NCBI RefSeq assembly: GCF_036894955.1
Contig: NZ_CP145905.1
Coordinates: 627,501-691,500 of the forward strand
Length of the DNA stretch: 64,000 bases
Reading direction: 5' to 3'
Source: Paenibacillus sp. KS-LC4
Lineage (GTDB): Bacteria; Bacillota; Bacilli; Paenibacillales; Paenibacillaceae
The position numbers and the translations under genes were made by a program. Positions 42,471 to 51,220 of this stretch are shown here, in pieces. How positions within the stretch are numbered: the stretch's first letter is position 1; the number at the start of each line of letters is the position of its first letter. Below the pieces are notes generated by a model. It saw only the letters and a list, made by a program, of their open reading frames with translations. It was not told where the DNA came from and made no database searches.

Positions 42471-42525
42471 AAAAAGGGACGACCTAGAAGTCAGTTTTTA
42501 CTGACTCTTTGGACAGTCCCTTTTA
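42471..42525 (-). terminator. Nested hairpin terminator
   Basis: AAAAGGGAC pairs with GTCCCTTTT around an inner AGTCAG/CTGACT stem. It overlaps the stop codon of the minus-strand papain-like gene. Confidence 0.75.
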
Positions 42526-43092
42526 TGCCGTGCGGAACGAACTTGTCGCAGCTATGCTGTTCTGACAGCCCGCATAGGCACTCAAATGTCCGTGATATAC
42601 CAATTCCAGCTTGGGCGTATGCTGTAGATCGCCAGGTGTTACGAGCAATGGCGACTTGTCGATCAGAACCATTCCGCTTCGCTGAAACAGCGTTGCGACG
42701 AATTGCGAGCAGAAGAACGAATGCTTGCGCTCCCATTCAATATTGAATACGACGCCTAACATGCCGACCAAATTATAGCTGTACAGATCTTGATTTTGCT
42801 CAAAATGCTGGACTTGGTTTCTTAGATTGTCATAAACCACGGGGCTTACCGTGCAGCGATAAAGGGCGCACATCGATTCGCCGAAAAACGTGCTCGTCAC
42901 ATCCTCTCGCACGAATCCACCGAAGAAAGGATTGTTCGGATTTTTCCTGCCGAAGCTGTATACTTCGCGCAGGTTCGAATCAAAAGCGATCGAAGCATGA
43001 TTCAGCGGGTCCTTCGTAAACGAGCGAATAATCTTGGTCAAGACCGTGCCTGTGTCCGTTAGAAGCACGTAAATCTCTTTTTCTATACTCAT
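42523..43092 (-). CDS. Permuted papain-fold cysteine hydrolase (YiiX/YebB-like)
   Basis: 189 residues, ATG after GGAGG. EIYVLLTDTGTVLTKIIRSF begins the domain. NHASIAFDSNL carries the probable catalytic His (residue 32), and HSFFCSQFVATLFQRSG the probable Cys (~128), the permuted NlpC/P60 order. No signal peptide, so it is cytosolic. The family includes amidases and acyl-peptide hydrolases; substrate unknown. Confidence 0.8.
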   Translation of the reverse strand: MSIEKEIYVLLTDTGTVLTKIIRSFTKDPLNHASIAFDSNLREVYSFGRKNPNNPFFGGFVREDVTSTFFGESMCALYRCTVSPVVYDNLRNQVQHFEQNQDLYSYNLVGMLGVVFNIEWERKHSFFCSQFVATLFQRSGMVLIDKSPLLVTPGDLQHTPKLELVYHGHLSAYAGCQNSIAATSSFRTA

Positions 43093-43521
43093 CCCCTATG
43101 ACCTCCACATGAAAGAACTTTCGTCTGTTATTAACTGTAATACAGGGGAAAATTCTGTGGAACCTTCTAAGGTAATAGCTGATCCCCGACCATGGTCTAG
43201 TTTCATACGGTGGCGTATGTCATTTCTTCATAATTATGTCCGTAGCAGCTGTTATAGCTCCACACTTCATTGTATTCAGGCAAAGGAATATGGAAAAAGG
43301 CGAGTGACGGCAGTGGAAGCCTATTATTTTGCTTGGCTAGTCGCAGGCATTGTTGCTGATACCAATTGATTCGACGATAGTAAAGGGGCCGTCATCCATA
43401 AATTTTTATTGTTCAGAAGCTCGCTCACGTATAGTCGATGCATAAGGCGTGTGTTTCCTATCGGGGCTCATTCCTATAAAATGATAAGCATGTTGCGGAT
43501 GAGAAAAAGGTGGTGAGCAAA
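43093..43521 (+). other. Intergenic region without recognisable genes; promoter end
   Basis: Divergent gap between the papain-like gene and the AraC fusion regulator. Small open frames here lack ribosome binding sites and protein-like composition. A TATAAAAT -10-like box at 43475-43482 fits a promoter for the regulator gene. Nothing else seen. Confidence 0.5.
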
Positions 43522-45168
43522 ATGTCTGATCATAAATATGGCTTGCAAGCGGGCCAATACGAACTGCTGGACAACATATGGTTCAAGCTTAGAGGAGTCG
43601 AAAAAAACAATGGCAGCTCTGGGAGCTGGGAGCTTCGGCTGCAATTCATTGAATCGCATATGCTGCTGCTTATAGCATCCGGCAGAGGCTGGATTACCGT
43701 AGATGGGCGGTATTTGGAGCTAAGAGCGGGCACTGCCTTTGTTTGTACGTCTGGGCAATTAATCGAGGCCTTTCATGAGGCTTCCGGTGAGCGAGGGCTC
43801 TACGCTGTACGCTTTGATGTGTTTGCTCAGCCGCAAACGTCGGAGTGGCAATCACACAATGAGCCGCTGCCACCAATTCTGCGGTTTCCCATCGAAGGAG
43901 AAATCGTGGTATCCTCCATAATTGAATGGACGGCCCTTTGCGAGGCAATGAGCCACTCTTTACAAAGCGAAAATCGTCTACAGCGTATGCGCGGACAAAT
44001 TCAATTTTATGAGCTGCTGCATAGCTTGCTGCAAGCTGGCAAGCGTGTAACAGACACCGATTCCGAGGTGGCATTAGAGCGTGCCAAGCTATATATGGAG
44101 CAGCATTACCGCGAGGAGTTGACGATCGAGCTATTGGCGAAGGAGGCTGGAATCAGCTCGCGGCATTTTATCCGACTATTTAAGCAGGCCTACGGCTGGA
44201 GTGCCATTGAATATTTGGCCAGATATCGCATAAGACAAGCTCAGGAGCTGATGAAGCTTAATACGGAATACCAGCTTAAGGATATTGCCAGCTATGTCGG
44301 TTATCAGGATGAGCTGTATTTTCGGCGCAAATTCAAAAAAATAACAGGCACCCCGCCTGCTGCATTTATGAAAAACGCCAAAAAAAAGGTCGTCGCCTAC
44401 CATGCTAATATGATTGGGCACCTGCTGGCGCTGTACATTACGCCTCATGCGGCTCCGGGCGATCATCCATGGACCGAATATTATCGTCGAAAATATGGCG
44501 CTCATTCTGTTCTACCCCTAGCGCAGAATGAGGATATGAGAATAGAGCAGATACGCAGCACGAACCCTGACTACATCATCGGGCTTAAAGAATACACGAG
44601 CGCGGAAGCTGGTAAGAAGCTGGAGGGACTTGCGTTAACGTATTTGATGCCTTGGCTGGAGCATGATTGGCGTATGCAGCTAAAATTGCTCGGGCAGTGG
44701 CTGGACAAATCCTCGGAAGCGGAGGCTTGGCTTGATCAATACGAGCGCAAATCTCGTGCTGTGCGAGAGCAGGTGAAGAAGGGATGGGGCAAGGAGCGTC
44801 TGCTTATCGCCCGAATATCAGGGCAGGCGATTCACATTTTGGGCAGCAGAAGCTTGGGTGAGGTCTTTTATGAGGATCTCAAGCTATTACCAGCATCTGG
44901 CGTTATTCCACATCAGCCTGAGCAGCAATGGACGCGGGAGGAGCTTATGCGAACGGATGCGGATCGACTACTGCTCATTATAGAGGATGATGTAAAGGCA
45001 GAGCGGGCTTGGCAGGAGCTAAGAGAGTCGAAGGAGTGGGGGATGGTGAAGGCGGTCAGAAACAGGCGAATCGACCAGCTTCCTTCCTACCCATGGACGG
45101 AATACACAGCCTTCACGCAGGATTTGGTTTTGGATGAGGTATTAAAGCTGTGGCGTAATCGTACATAA
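43522..45168 (+). CDS. AraC-family regulator fused to a siderophore-binding domain (Btr-like), cassette 3
   Basis: 548 residues from ATG 43522; GTG codons at 43510 and 43513 overlap the AAGGTGG ribosome binding site. N-terminal cupin-like domain ~1-170 (MLLLIASGRGWITVDGRYLE). AraC domain ~185-285 (LTIELLAKEAGISSRHFIRL, LKDIASYVGYQDELYFRRKF). FecB-type domain ~290-548 without signal peptide (NPDYIIGLKEYTS, LTYLMPWLEHDWRMQLKLLG, MVKAVRNRRIDQLPS). It is the regulator of the two genes that follow and the most divergent of the three fusions here. Confidence 0.93.
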   Translation: MSDHKYGLQAGQYELLDNIWFKLRGVEKNNGSSGSWELRLQFIESHMLLLIASGRGWITVDGRYLELRAGTAFVCTSGQLIEAFHEASGERGLYAVRFDVFAQPQTSEWQSHNEPLPPILRFPIEGEIVVSSIIEWTALCEAMSHSLQSENRLQRMRGQIQFYELLHSLLQAGKRVTDTDSEVALERAKLYMEQHYREELTIELLAKEAGISSRHFIRLFKQAYGWSAIEYLARYRIRQAQELMKLNTEYQLKDIASYVGYQDELYFRRKFKKITGTPPAAFMKNAKKKVVAYHANMIGHLLALYITPHAAPGDHPWTEYYRRKYGAHSVLPLAQNEDMRIEQIRSTNPDYIIGLKEYTSAEAGKKLEGLALTYLMPWLEHDWRMQLKLLGQWLDKSSEAEAWLDQYERKSRAVREQVKKGWGKERLLIARISGQAIHILGSRSLGEVFYEDLKLLPASGVIPHQPEQQWTREELMRTDADRLLLIIEDDVKAERAWQELRESKEWGMVKAVRNRRIDQLPSYPWTEYTAFTQDLVLDEVLKLWRNRT

Positions 45169-45226
45169 AATGTTGGCGACATCGTCGATAGGCGAAGAGG
45201 GACGTATCCGTTATACTCACTAACAG

Positions 45227-45241
45227 TGATATTAATTCTCA
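45227..45241 (+). promoter_or_regulatory. Fur-like box, cassette 3
   Basis: TGATATT-A-ATTCTCA matches the 7-1-7 Fur consensus at 12 of 14 positions, 50 bases before the lipoprotein start. Confidence 0.7.
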
Positions 45242-45291
45242 TTTTCAAGTGAGGAGCAGACATATCGACCGTTCAGGAGGGTACAGAAAAA

Positions 45292-46311
45292 ATGAAACAT
45301 GCAAAGACAGGATTACTGCTGGTCATGATCACGCTTATGGCGCTAGTAATGGCCGCTTGCTCAAGCAACAATGGACAAGGAAATACATCCGCAGCAGCAT
45401 CGCCAGCCACATCGCCAGAGGCTGCCCAAGCATCCAGCGAGCCAAGCGCCGCCGCAGCGGATAATGTTCGCACGGTAGCTAGTGAGAAAGGTGACGTTAC
45501 GATTCCGGCAAACCCGAACAGAGTGATAGGGCTGTCCATTGTATATCCAGAATTTCTACAGGCGTTGGGCGTTACGCCAATAGCCGTACAAAATTTTCAT
45601 CCGGAGTTCCCAAGCTATTTAGAGGAAGCGTTCAAAAATACAACTAAAATGGGCATTGCTAGAACCCCGGATTTTGAGAAAATATTAGCCGCAGCGCCTG
45701 ATTTAATTATTGCGCCGACATGGTGGTCAGACAAAGATTATGACCAGCTTACGAAGATTGCGCCAACGGTATTGCTGCCGCAGCGTGATGACTGGCGCGA
45801 TGAGTTGAAGGATATTGCTGGCGTATTAGGCAAGCAAGAGGAAGCGGATAAGGTTATTCAAGACTTAGTTGATCATGAGCTGGCAGCCAAGGAGAAGCTG
45901 GATACGCTCGTAGGCGACGAAACGGTTATGTATATGATGATTATGCCTGATGGCATCGTGCTTTATGGTGAAAACATTGACCGCGGCAGCTTCGTTCACA
46001 AGACGCTGGGTCTTAAACCGGTTGAGAATTTCCCTCAGAGCGAGCTTTCTGTCACGATATCGCTGGAGAAATTGCCGGAGTACAACCCGGATCATATTAT
46101 TTTGCAGATGAATGATGACAGCAATGAAACGATTCAGCAATATTACAAGGAAATCCAAAGCAGCTCACTATGGAAAAACATGACGGCTGTGAAGAAAAAT
46201 CAGGTGTATTTGGTAGGCGGAGAGGAATGGTTCAATCTGGGTATGTCTCCTCTGGCGAATCGTTATGCGATAGATGCCGTTCTTGATATTTTTGAAAATA
46301 AAGGTCAATAG
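45292..46311 (+). CDS. Ferric-siderophore-binding lipoprotein, cassette 3
   Basis: 339 residues. Lipobox VMAAC gives Cys23, then an Ala/Ser-rich tether. FecB fold features: VTIPANPNRVIGLSIVYPEF, LQALGVTPIAV, AAAPDLIIAPTWW, KIAPTVLLPQRDDWRDELKD and MTAVKKNQVYLVGG. It lies after its Btr-like regulator and four bases before an FhuF-type reductase gene. It depends on a permease outside the window. Confidence 0.93.
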   Translation: MKHAKTGLLLVMITLMALVMAACSSNNGQGNTSAAASPATSPEAAQASSEPSAAAADNVRTVASEKGDVTIPANPNRVIGLSIVYPEFLQALGVTPIAVQNFHPEFPSYLEEAFKNTTKMGIARTPDFEKILAAAPDLIIAPTWWSDKDYDQLTKIAPTVLLPQRDDWRDELKDIAGVLGKQEEADKVIQDLVDHELAAKEKLDTLVGDETVMYMMIMPDGIVLYGENIDRGSFVHKTLGLKPVENFPQSELSVTISLEKLPEYNPDHIILQMNDDSNETIQQYYKEIQSSSLWKNMTAVKKNQVYLVGGEEWFNLGMSPLANRYAIDAVLDIFENKGQ

Positions 46312-46315
46312 GGCG

Positions 46316-47062
46316 ATGACTCTATCGGAGAAGTTTTTTGTTACCTCGGTGGCAGCAGAAAATCCGTTATTGAGCTTTACGCTGGTGGAGCTGAGTGAGC
46401 CGCAAAATGCCGGGCTGCTGCTCCGAGCGTACGCTCCCATGCTTGGAACCGAGGATATGCGCGTAGCAGCCGCTTTCTTTTGCACCTGGTATGCAGGCGT
46501 TTGTGGAGCCATGCACAGCATGCTCGCCGCCGCAGATCGCAGAGCCTTCGCTTTGCGAATGAGTAATATGTCCGTGCAGCTCAGCCGAATGGACAACATG
46601 CCGCTGTTTTCCTTTTATATTCACGAGGGCTGGAGTGAGAACCCTATTGCCGAGATTCCCGACGAGGGGCTTGCTGAAAATGCTCAAGCTGCGCTGTCTA
46701 TTTTTTACCGGGATGAAGTGAGCCCCATTATTGCTGCACTTTCGCAGGCTTCAGCCAATCAAGCTGCCCTGCTATGGAAGCAGATTTATAATGAACTCTA
46801 CGGCTACATGGAGGAGGAAGCTATGGAGGCAACGAGCGAGGAGAGCCGGGCAGCAGTCCACGACCGATTCAGGCGCTGGACCTCGGACATGGAGCCGGAG
46901 GTGTTCGGACTGCGCCGTAATCCATTTCGTATGACACCCCAATTTATGGAGCACCCAACTGCTCCCGGGCAGCTGATGTTTGTGAAAGCGACCTGCTGCC
47001 TAGCCTACCGGCTCGAAGCGTTTCGCGGCTATTGCGGCAATTGTCCCATTGTTCAGAGCTAG
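46316..47062 (+). CDS. FhuF-type ferric-siderophore reductase, cassette 3
   Basis: 248 residues from ATG 46316, four bases after the lipoprotein stop; the longer frame start lies inside that gene. The C-terminus holds the FhuF [2Fe-2S] cysteine pattern: CC (in KATCCLAYRL), then GYCGNCP, that is CC-x(10)-C-x(2)-C. The N-terminal part (LLRAYAPMLGTEDMRVAAAF, TWYAGVCGAMHSML) matches the helical FhuF/IucA-C domain. It reduces the ferric ion of hydroxamate or other siderophores in the cytoplasm to release iron. Role is well supported by motif and context. Confidence 0.9.
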   Translation: MTLSEKFFVTSVAAENPLLSFTLVELSEPQNAGLLLRAYAPMLGTEDMRVAAAFFCTWYAGVCGAMHSMLAAADRRAFALRMSNMSVQLSRMDNMPLFSFYIHEGWSENPIAEIPDEGLAENAQAALSIFYRDEVSPIIAALSQASANQAALLWKQIYNELYGYMEEEAMEATSEESRAAVHDRFRRWTSDMEPEVFGLRRNPFRMTPQFMEHPTAPGQLMFVKATCCLAYRLEAFRGYCGNCPIVQS

Positions 47063-47105
47063 AGAATCAGATGCTGCCGCTTAAAGCGCGAGGCATTAAA
47101 CAGAG

Positions 47106-47155
47106 AAGAAGGTCTGCAGCCCCCTGCATAATGGGGAGGGAGCAGACCTTCTTTA
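47106..47155 (+). terminator. Hairpin terminator of cassette 3
   Basis: AAGAAGGTCTGC pairs with GCAGACCTTCTT, with an inner CCCC/GGGG stem, and is followed by TTATTAGG. Confidence 0.85.
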
Positions 47156-47234
47156 TTAGGTCTTTAGGACCATTTAATTTATGCCATTAATTACTATAAT
47201 TAAAATATATACAACTACAATATGGAAAGGGAAG

Positions 47235-49307
47235 ATGGTATTGGTATATTTCATGAGGAGAAATGTGATTTTTGTATTGTGCTTAGCGCTTATCCTGTCA
47301 GCTGGGTCAGTTGGCTTTGGTTATCAGGCAAATGCTGCCGCATTATTGGAGGATGGCTTTGATGGCGGGGCCGGAAACTGGACAGCTACTAATGGAAGCT
47401 GGTCGGTCGTACAAGACAGCGGCAATGCGGTATATTCCCAAACCAGCACAAGCGAGGGCCGCACGTCTGCTGGAAGCCAGTCATGGACTGATTATGCGGT
47501 TGAAGCGGATGTGAAGATCGTTGATTTTAATGGTTCAACTAGAACGTATGTGGCGGGCAGATACGTGAATGGAAATAATTTTTACGCCGCTTCCCTGTAC
47601 AACAGCAGCGGGGGGACTCTTGAAATTAGGAAAAAAGTAAGCGGTTCCACGACAACGTTGGCGAGCAAAACGAACTTTGGTCTAGCAACCGGTGTATGGT
47701 ATAAGGTGAAGCTCGAAATGAGCGGAACGAATATTAAGCTTTATGTAAACGGTCAGCTAGAGCTAACGGCAACCGATTCCAGTCTTGCTGCAGGTGCTGC
47801 GGGATTGGTTACCTTGAAGTCATTAGCTCAGTTCGATAATGTAAGCGTTACCAACTTGGCAGCAACGACTCCAACGCCTACGCCAAGTGCGACTCCGGCA
47901 CCAACTCCGACGGTGCAGCCGACGACAGCTCCATCGCCTAGCCCGACTGTAACGCCGGTACCTACACCGACGGCCGGGCAGACGAGCGAATATCAATTGA
48001 CTGGCTTTGCCCAAGGCAATACAGGAGGAGGCATCCTTTCAGAAACAGACGCCGCTTATATGAAAGTATACAACGCGACAGATCTTGCTGTTGCGCTGAA
48101 GAAAGGCTCGGGCTACAAGGTCGTGGAAATTATGAATGACCTCGATCTGGGCTGGAATGAAATTCCGGCAGCGGCCAAGGTATCGCCGTTCGCCTCTCAC
48201 AATAGCCCATTAACGCATCCCGTGCTGCTCCAAACAGGTGTCAGCAAAATTACAGTAGACGGCTTTACAGGCCTGACGATTTTCTCAGCCAACGGCGCAA
48301 CCATTAAGCATGCCGCTTTTACCTTCAAAAGAAGCTCGAATATCATCGTCCGCAATCTTGAATTTGATGAGCTGTGGGAGTGGGACGAAGCGACCAAGGG
48401 TGATTACGATAAAAACGACTGGGATTATATCACAATCGAAGATAGCAGCAAGTTTTGGATCGATCATTGCACGTTCCATAAAGCGTATGACGGACTGGTC
48501 GATGTGAAAAAGGGAAGCAACGGCGTCACCATTTCATGGTCCTCCTTCTTGAGTGACGACCGCAGCGCAGGCAGCTGGGTCACTCAGCAAATCAATGCGA
48601 TGGAAGCGAATCAATCAGCTTATCCGATGTATGCTTTTTTAAGAAGCAGTGCAGTGGGTCTGAGCAAGGACGATATTATCGCGGTCGCTGCCAGCCAAAA
48701 GAAAGGGCATCTGGTTGGAGCGACGGAGCTTGCCAGCGATAACGCTGCGCTTGAAGTGACGCTCCATCACAATTATTATCAGGATCAGCAGGATCGGATG
48801 CCTCGCCTGAGAGCTGGAAACGTCCACGCCTACAACATCGTCATGGACAGCGCGGGCGCATGGAGCGCCAGATCGCTTATTACGCCAGCGATGGAGACGG
48901 CCATTTCCGGCAAGGGCTATCATTTTGGCGTCACGAGCAATGGAGCGATTTCCACAGAGAATGGCGCTGTGCTGGTCGAGAAGTCAGTCATTATCGACGT
49001 TTATTATCCGCTTCGCAATAATCAGAAAAATGCGAGCAATGCGGTCTATACGGGGAAAATAGCAGCTACAGATACGATCTATTCGCTGAATGGCACCACG
49101 TTTAGAGGAAATAGCGATACGGCGGGGAGCCCTCTATCTCCTGTGCCAGCGGCCATTATTCCTTTTTCCTGGAATGGCTTCACAACGCTTCCTTATAGCT
49201 ACACGGCAGATGATCCTGCCACGTTAAAGGCAAGGCTGGTTGCCGCAAACGGAGCAGGCTCAGGCAAGCTCTCATGGGCTAAAGTGAATTGGCTGCAAAC
49301 GAGCTAA
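47235..49307 (+). CDS. Secreted pectate lyase (polysaccharide lyase family 1) with N-terminal accessory domain
   Basis: 690 residues if started at ATG 47235 after AAAGGGAAG; ATG 47253 is an alternative. Signal peptide to about YQANAAA. An N-terminal LamG/DUF1080-like beta-jellyroll follows (LLEDGFDGGAGNWTATNGSW to LAQFDNVSVTNL), probably carbohydrate-binding. Then a Pro/Thr linker (~215-250) and the PL1 parallel beta-helix: FWIDHCTFHKAYDGLVDVKK, VTISWSSF, and QDRMPRLRAGNVHAYNIVMD with the RxPxxR catalytic signature. It cleaves polygalacturonate by beta-elimination outside the cell. Monocistronic. Confidence 0.93.
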   Translation: MVLVYFMRRNVIFVLCLALILSAGSVGFGYQANAAALLEDGFDGGAGNWTATNGSWSVVQDSGNAVYSQTSTSEGRTSAGSQSWTDYAVEADVKIVDFNGSTRTYVAGRYVNGNNFYAASLYNSSGGTLEIRKKVSGSTTTLASKTNFGLATGVWYKVKLEMSGTNIKLYVNGQLELTATDSSLAAGAAGLVTLKSLAQFDNVSVTNLAATTPTPTPSATPAPTPTVQPTTAPSPSPTVTPVPTPTAGQTSEYQLTGFAQGNTGGGILSETDAAYMKVYNATDLAVALKKGSGYKVVEIMNDLDLGWNEIPAAAKVSPFASHNSPLTHPVLLQTGVSKITVDGFTGLTIFSANGATIKHAAFTFKRSSNIIVRNLEFDELWEWDEATKGDYDKNDWDYITIEDSSKFWIDHCTFHKAYDGLVDVKKGSNGVTISWSSFLSDDRSAGSWVTQQINAMEANQSAYPMYAFLRSSAVGLSKDDIIAVAASQKKGHLVGATELASDNAALEVTLHHNYYQDQQDRMPRLRAGNVHAYNIVMDSAGAWSARSLITPAMETAISGKGYHFGVTSNGAISTENGAVLVEKSVIIDVYYPLRNNQKNASNAVYTGKIAATDTIYSLNGTTFRGNSDTAGSPLSPVPAAIIPFSWNGFTTLPYSYTADDPATLKARLVAANGAGSGKLSWAKVNWLQTS

Positions 49308-49363
49308 GCGATGGGCTAAGTGTCTAAATTTGGCAGCAACCGAAGCAATAGGCATAGAGAGAC

Positions 49364-49397
49364 GAGCAAGGGTGACTACGATCGCCCTTGCTCTTTC
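49364..49397 (+). terminator. Hairpin terminator after pectate lyase
   Basis: GAGCAAGGG pairs with CCCTTGCTC, followed by TTTCCC. Confidence 0.75.
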
Positions 49398-49464
49398 CCA
49401 TTTGCGGCTTACTGTTTGCCAATCGAGCACTAAAAGGTATAATAAATTATTCGAGGTGATGACG

Positions 49465-50037
49465 ATGGCAAGATCAAAAGAATTCGAAGTGAATGAAGTA
49501 TTAGACAAAGCCATACAGCTATTCTGGACACAAGGGTACGAAAAAACTTCAATGAATGAGTTGGTTAGCTTTATGGGCATCCACCGCAGAAGTATTTATG
49601 ATACGTTTGGGGATAAGCATGCCCTTTTTATGAAAGCTCTCGAGCGATATGGGGCTAAGCAAGCCAACAGAATGAAACTGCACCTTGAAACACAAAGGCC
49701 GGTCAAGGCGCTAATTCGGGAGCTGCTAGAGTCGGCTTTAACAAATGAAGGAGAGCCTTTAGGGTGTTTTTTGGTCAATTCGGGTGTTGAGCTTGGCGTG
49801 TTGGACGAAGAAGTTGCAAGCCTAGTTAATGGAAGTTATGACTACATGGAGAAATTACTCATGAACGTTGTCATAAAGGGTCAGCAATCGGGTGAGCTTA
49901 AGACGGATTTTGAGCCTGAAGCGGTTTCCCAATATTTAATGAATGCGTGGCGGGGGCTGCGTACGCTGGTTAAGACAACAACGGATCAACAAAAATTAAA
50001 TCATATTTTTGATATGACAATGTCCGTCTTAGATTAA
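49465..50037 (+). CDS. TetR-family repressor
   Basis: 190 residues from ATG 49465; a second ATG six bases earlier is possible (GAGGTG precedes both). The helix-turn-helix at ~10-55 contains EVNEVLDKAIQLFWTQGYEK, then TSMNELVSFMGIHRRSIYDT and FGDKHALF. The C-terminal domain is the AcrR type with a short cofactor pocket (EPLGCFLVNSGVELGVLDEE). It lies before an SDR gene, with operator-like palindromes between, which it probably represses. Confidence 0.9.
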   Translation: MARSKEFEVNEVLDKAIQLFWTQGYEKTSMNELVSFMGIHRRSIYDTFGDKHALFMKALERYGAKQANRMKLHLETQRPVKALIRELLESALTNEGEPLGCFLVNSGVELGVLDEEVASLVNGSYDYMEKLLMNVVIKGQQSGELKTDFEPEAVSQYLMNAWRGLRTLVKTTTDQQKLNHIFDMTMSVLD

Positions 50038-50087
50038 AAGTGCAATTGCAATTCGAGAGGCAAACGGTAGTCGTAAAATAATTCTTT

Positions 50088-50166
50088 ACCGATCGTTCTA
50101 AAACTGATATGCTAACAGCAAGTTAGATCTAACTATTTTTTATTCAATTTAGAATGATCGTTCTAA
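50088..50166. promoter_or_regulatory. TetR operator cluster
   Basis: TTAGAATGATCGTTCTAA (50149-50166) is a near-perfect palindrome of the TAGA-n-GATC-n-TCTA type used by many TetR repressors. A second half-like copy, ACCGATCGTTCTA, is at 50088-50100, and a perfect AGTTAGATCTAACT palindrome is at 50121-50134. They lie between the TetR gene and the SDR gene start. Confidence 0.75.
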
Positions 50167-50219
50167 AACGAGGCTAAAGCTCATTTAAACGAATCTGCAC
50201 GTTATAAGGAGAGAATACG

Positions 50220-50972
50220 ATGAAATATACCGTTATTACAGGAGCAAGCTCAGGGATTGGTTATGAGACGGCATTGGCGTTCGCTGCACGTGGCAAAAAT
50301 GTGATTTTGGTAGCAAGAAGACTGGAAAAACTTGAAGAGCTGAAATCGACCATTCAAGGCTTGAATCCTAGTGTTGATGTTATCGTTCGCACGAGCGACC
50401 TGTCTGACACAGAACAGGCATACACACTGTATAACCATTTAAAGGAGCATCAAATTGAAACTTGGATTAACAACGCGGGGCTCGGAGAATCTGCTTTTGT
50501 AGCAGACCATCATTTGGGTAAAGTCCAAACGATGCTGCGTCTTAACATTGAGGCTCTGACGATTCTGTCTACTTTGTATGTGCGTGATTATGCGGATGTT
50601 GAAGGCGCTCAGCTAATTAACGTCTCATCCGCACTCGGATATGTCATTGCTGTTGGGAGTGTTGCTTATTCTGCATCAAAATACTACGTAAGTGCCTTCA
50701 CTGAAGGCCTTGCAAAAGAATTAGAGCTGAAGGGTGCGAAGCTGAAAGCGAAGGTGCTGGCACCAGCTATAACGGAAACAGAATTTTTGAATAAATCCTT
50801 AGATACTGAGGCATTCGATTTCAAAGCAAATATGTCTAACTATCACACAGCAAAAGAAATGGCGGGCTTCATGGTAAATCTTTACGATAACGACGAAGTG
50901 GTAGGAATGGTAGACCATAACTATGCTTTCAATCGGAGAGACCCAATCTATCCGATCCTTTCAGAATTTTAA
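50220..50972 (+). CDS. Short-chain dehydrogenase/reductase (YqjQ/DltE-like)
   Basis: 250 residues, ATG after AAGGAGAG. Motifs: TGASSGIG (7-14), NNAG (84-87), catalytic Ser in NVSSALG (~136-137) and YSASK (Tyr150, Lys154). It is of the short ~250-residue type with a hydrophobic C-terminal region. Probably controlled by the adjacent TetR repressor. Substrate unknown. Confidence 0.9.
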   Translation: MKYTVITGASSGIGYETALAFAARGKNVILVARRLEKLEELKSTIQGLNPSVDVIVRTSDLSDTEQAYTLYNHLKEHQIETWINNAGLGESAFVADHHLGKVQTMLRLNIEALTILSTLYVRDYADVEGAQLINVSSALGYVIAVGSVAYSASKYYVSAFTEGLAKELELKGAKLKAKVLAPAITETEFLNKSLDTEAFDFKANMSNYHTAKEMAGFMVNLYDNDEVVGMVDHNYAFNRRDPIYPILSEF

Positions 50973-51220
50973 ATTCAATTCATATATTTTCGGAATGCTT
51001 GGATTAGAAAATCGTGCTCGCTTCGAGATCGAAGTAATGAAGGCTATCATCGGGAAAATAGGGGTAAACAGAGTGAATAAATCAATCATTTTCGATATGG
51101 CAATTAGGGTGAAAAAATAAATACAGTTCCTCTAAATAACGCTTCAATATTTAAATCATTTTACCGATAACTCAATTGATAGCTGAATTACAGAGATACT
51201 CGAAGGGAGAGCGGTTATTC

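Noticed and set aside
43109..43369. 86-codon ORF in the gap before cassette 3
   Set aside because: No ribosome binding site and no protein-like pattern.
50923..51120. 65-codon ORF overlapping the end of the SDR gene
   Set aside because: Starts inside the SDR gene in another frame, without a ribosome binding site.
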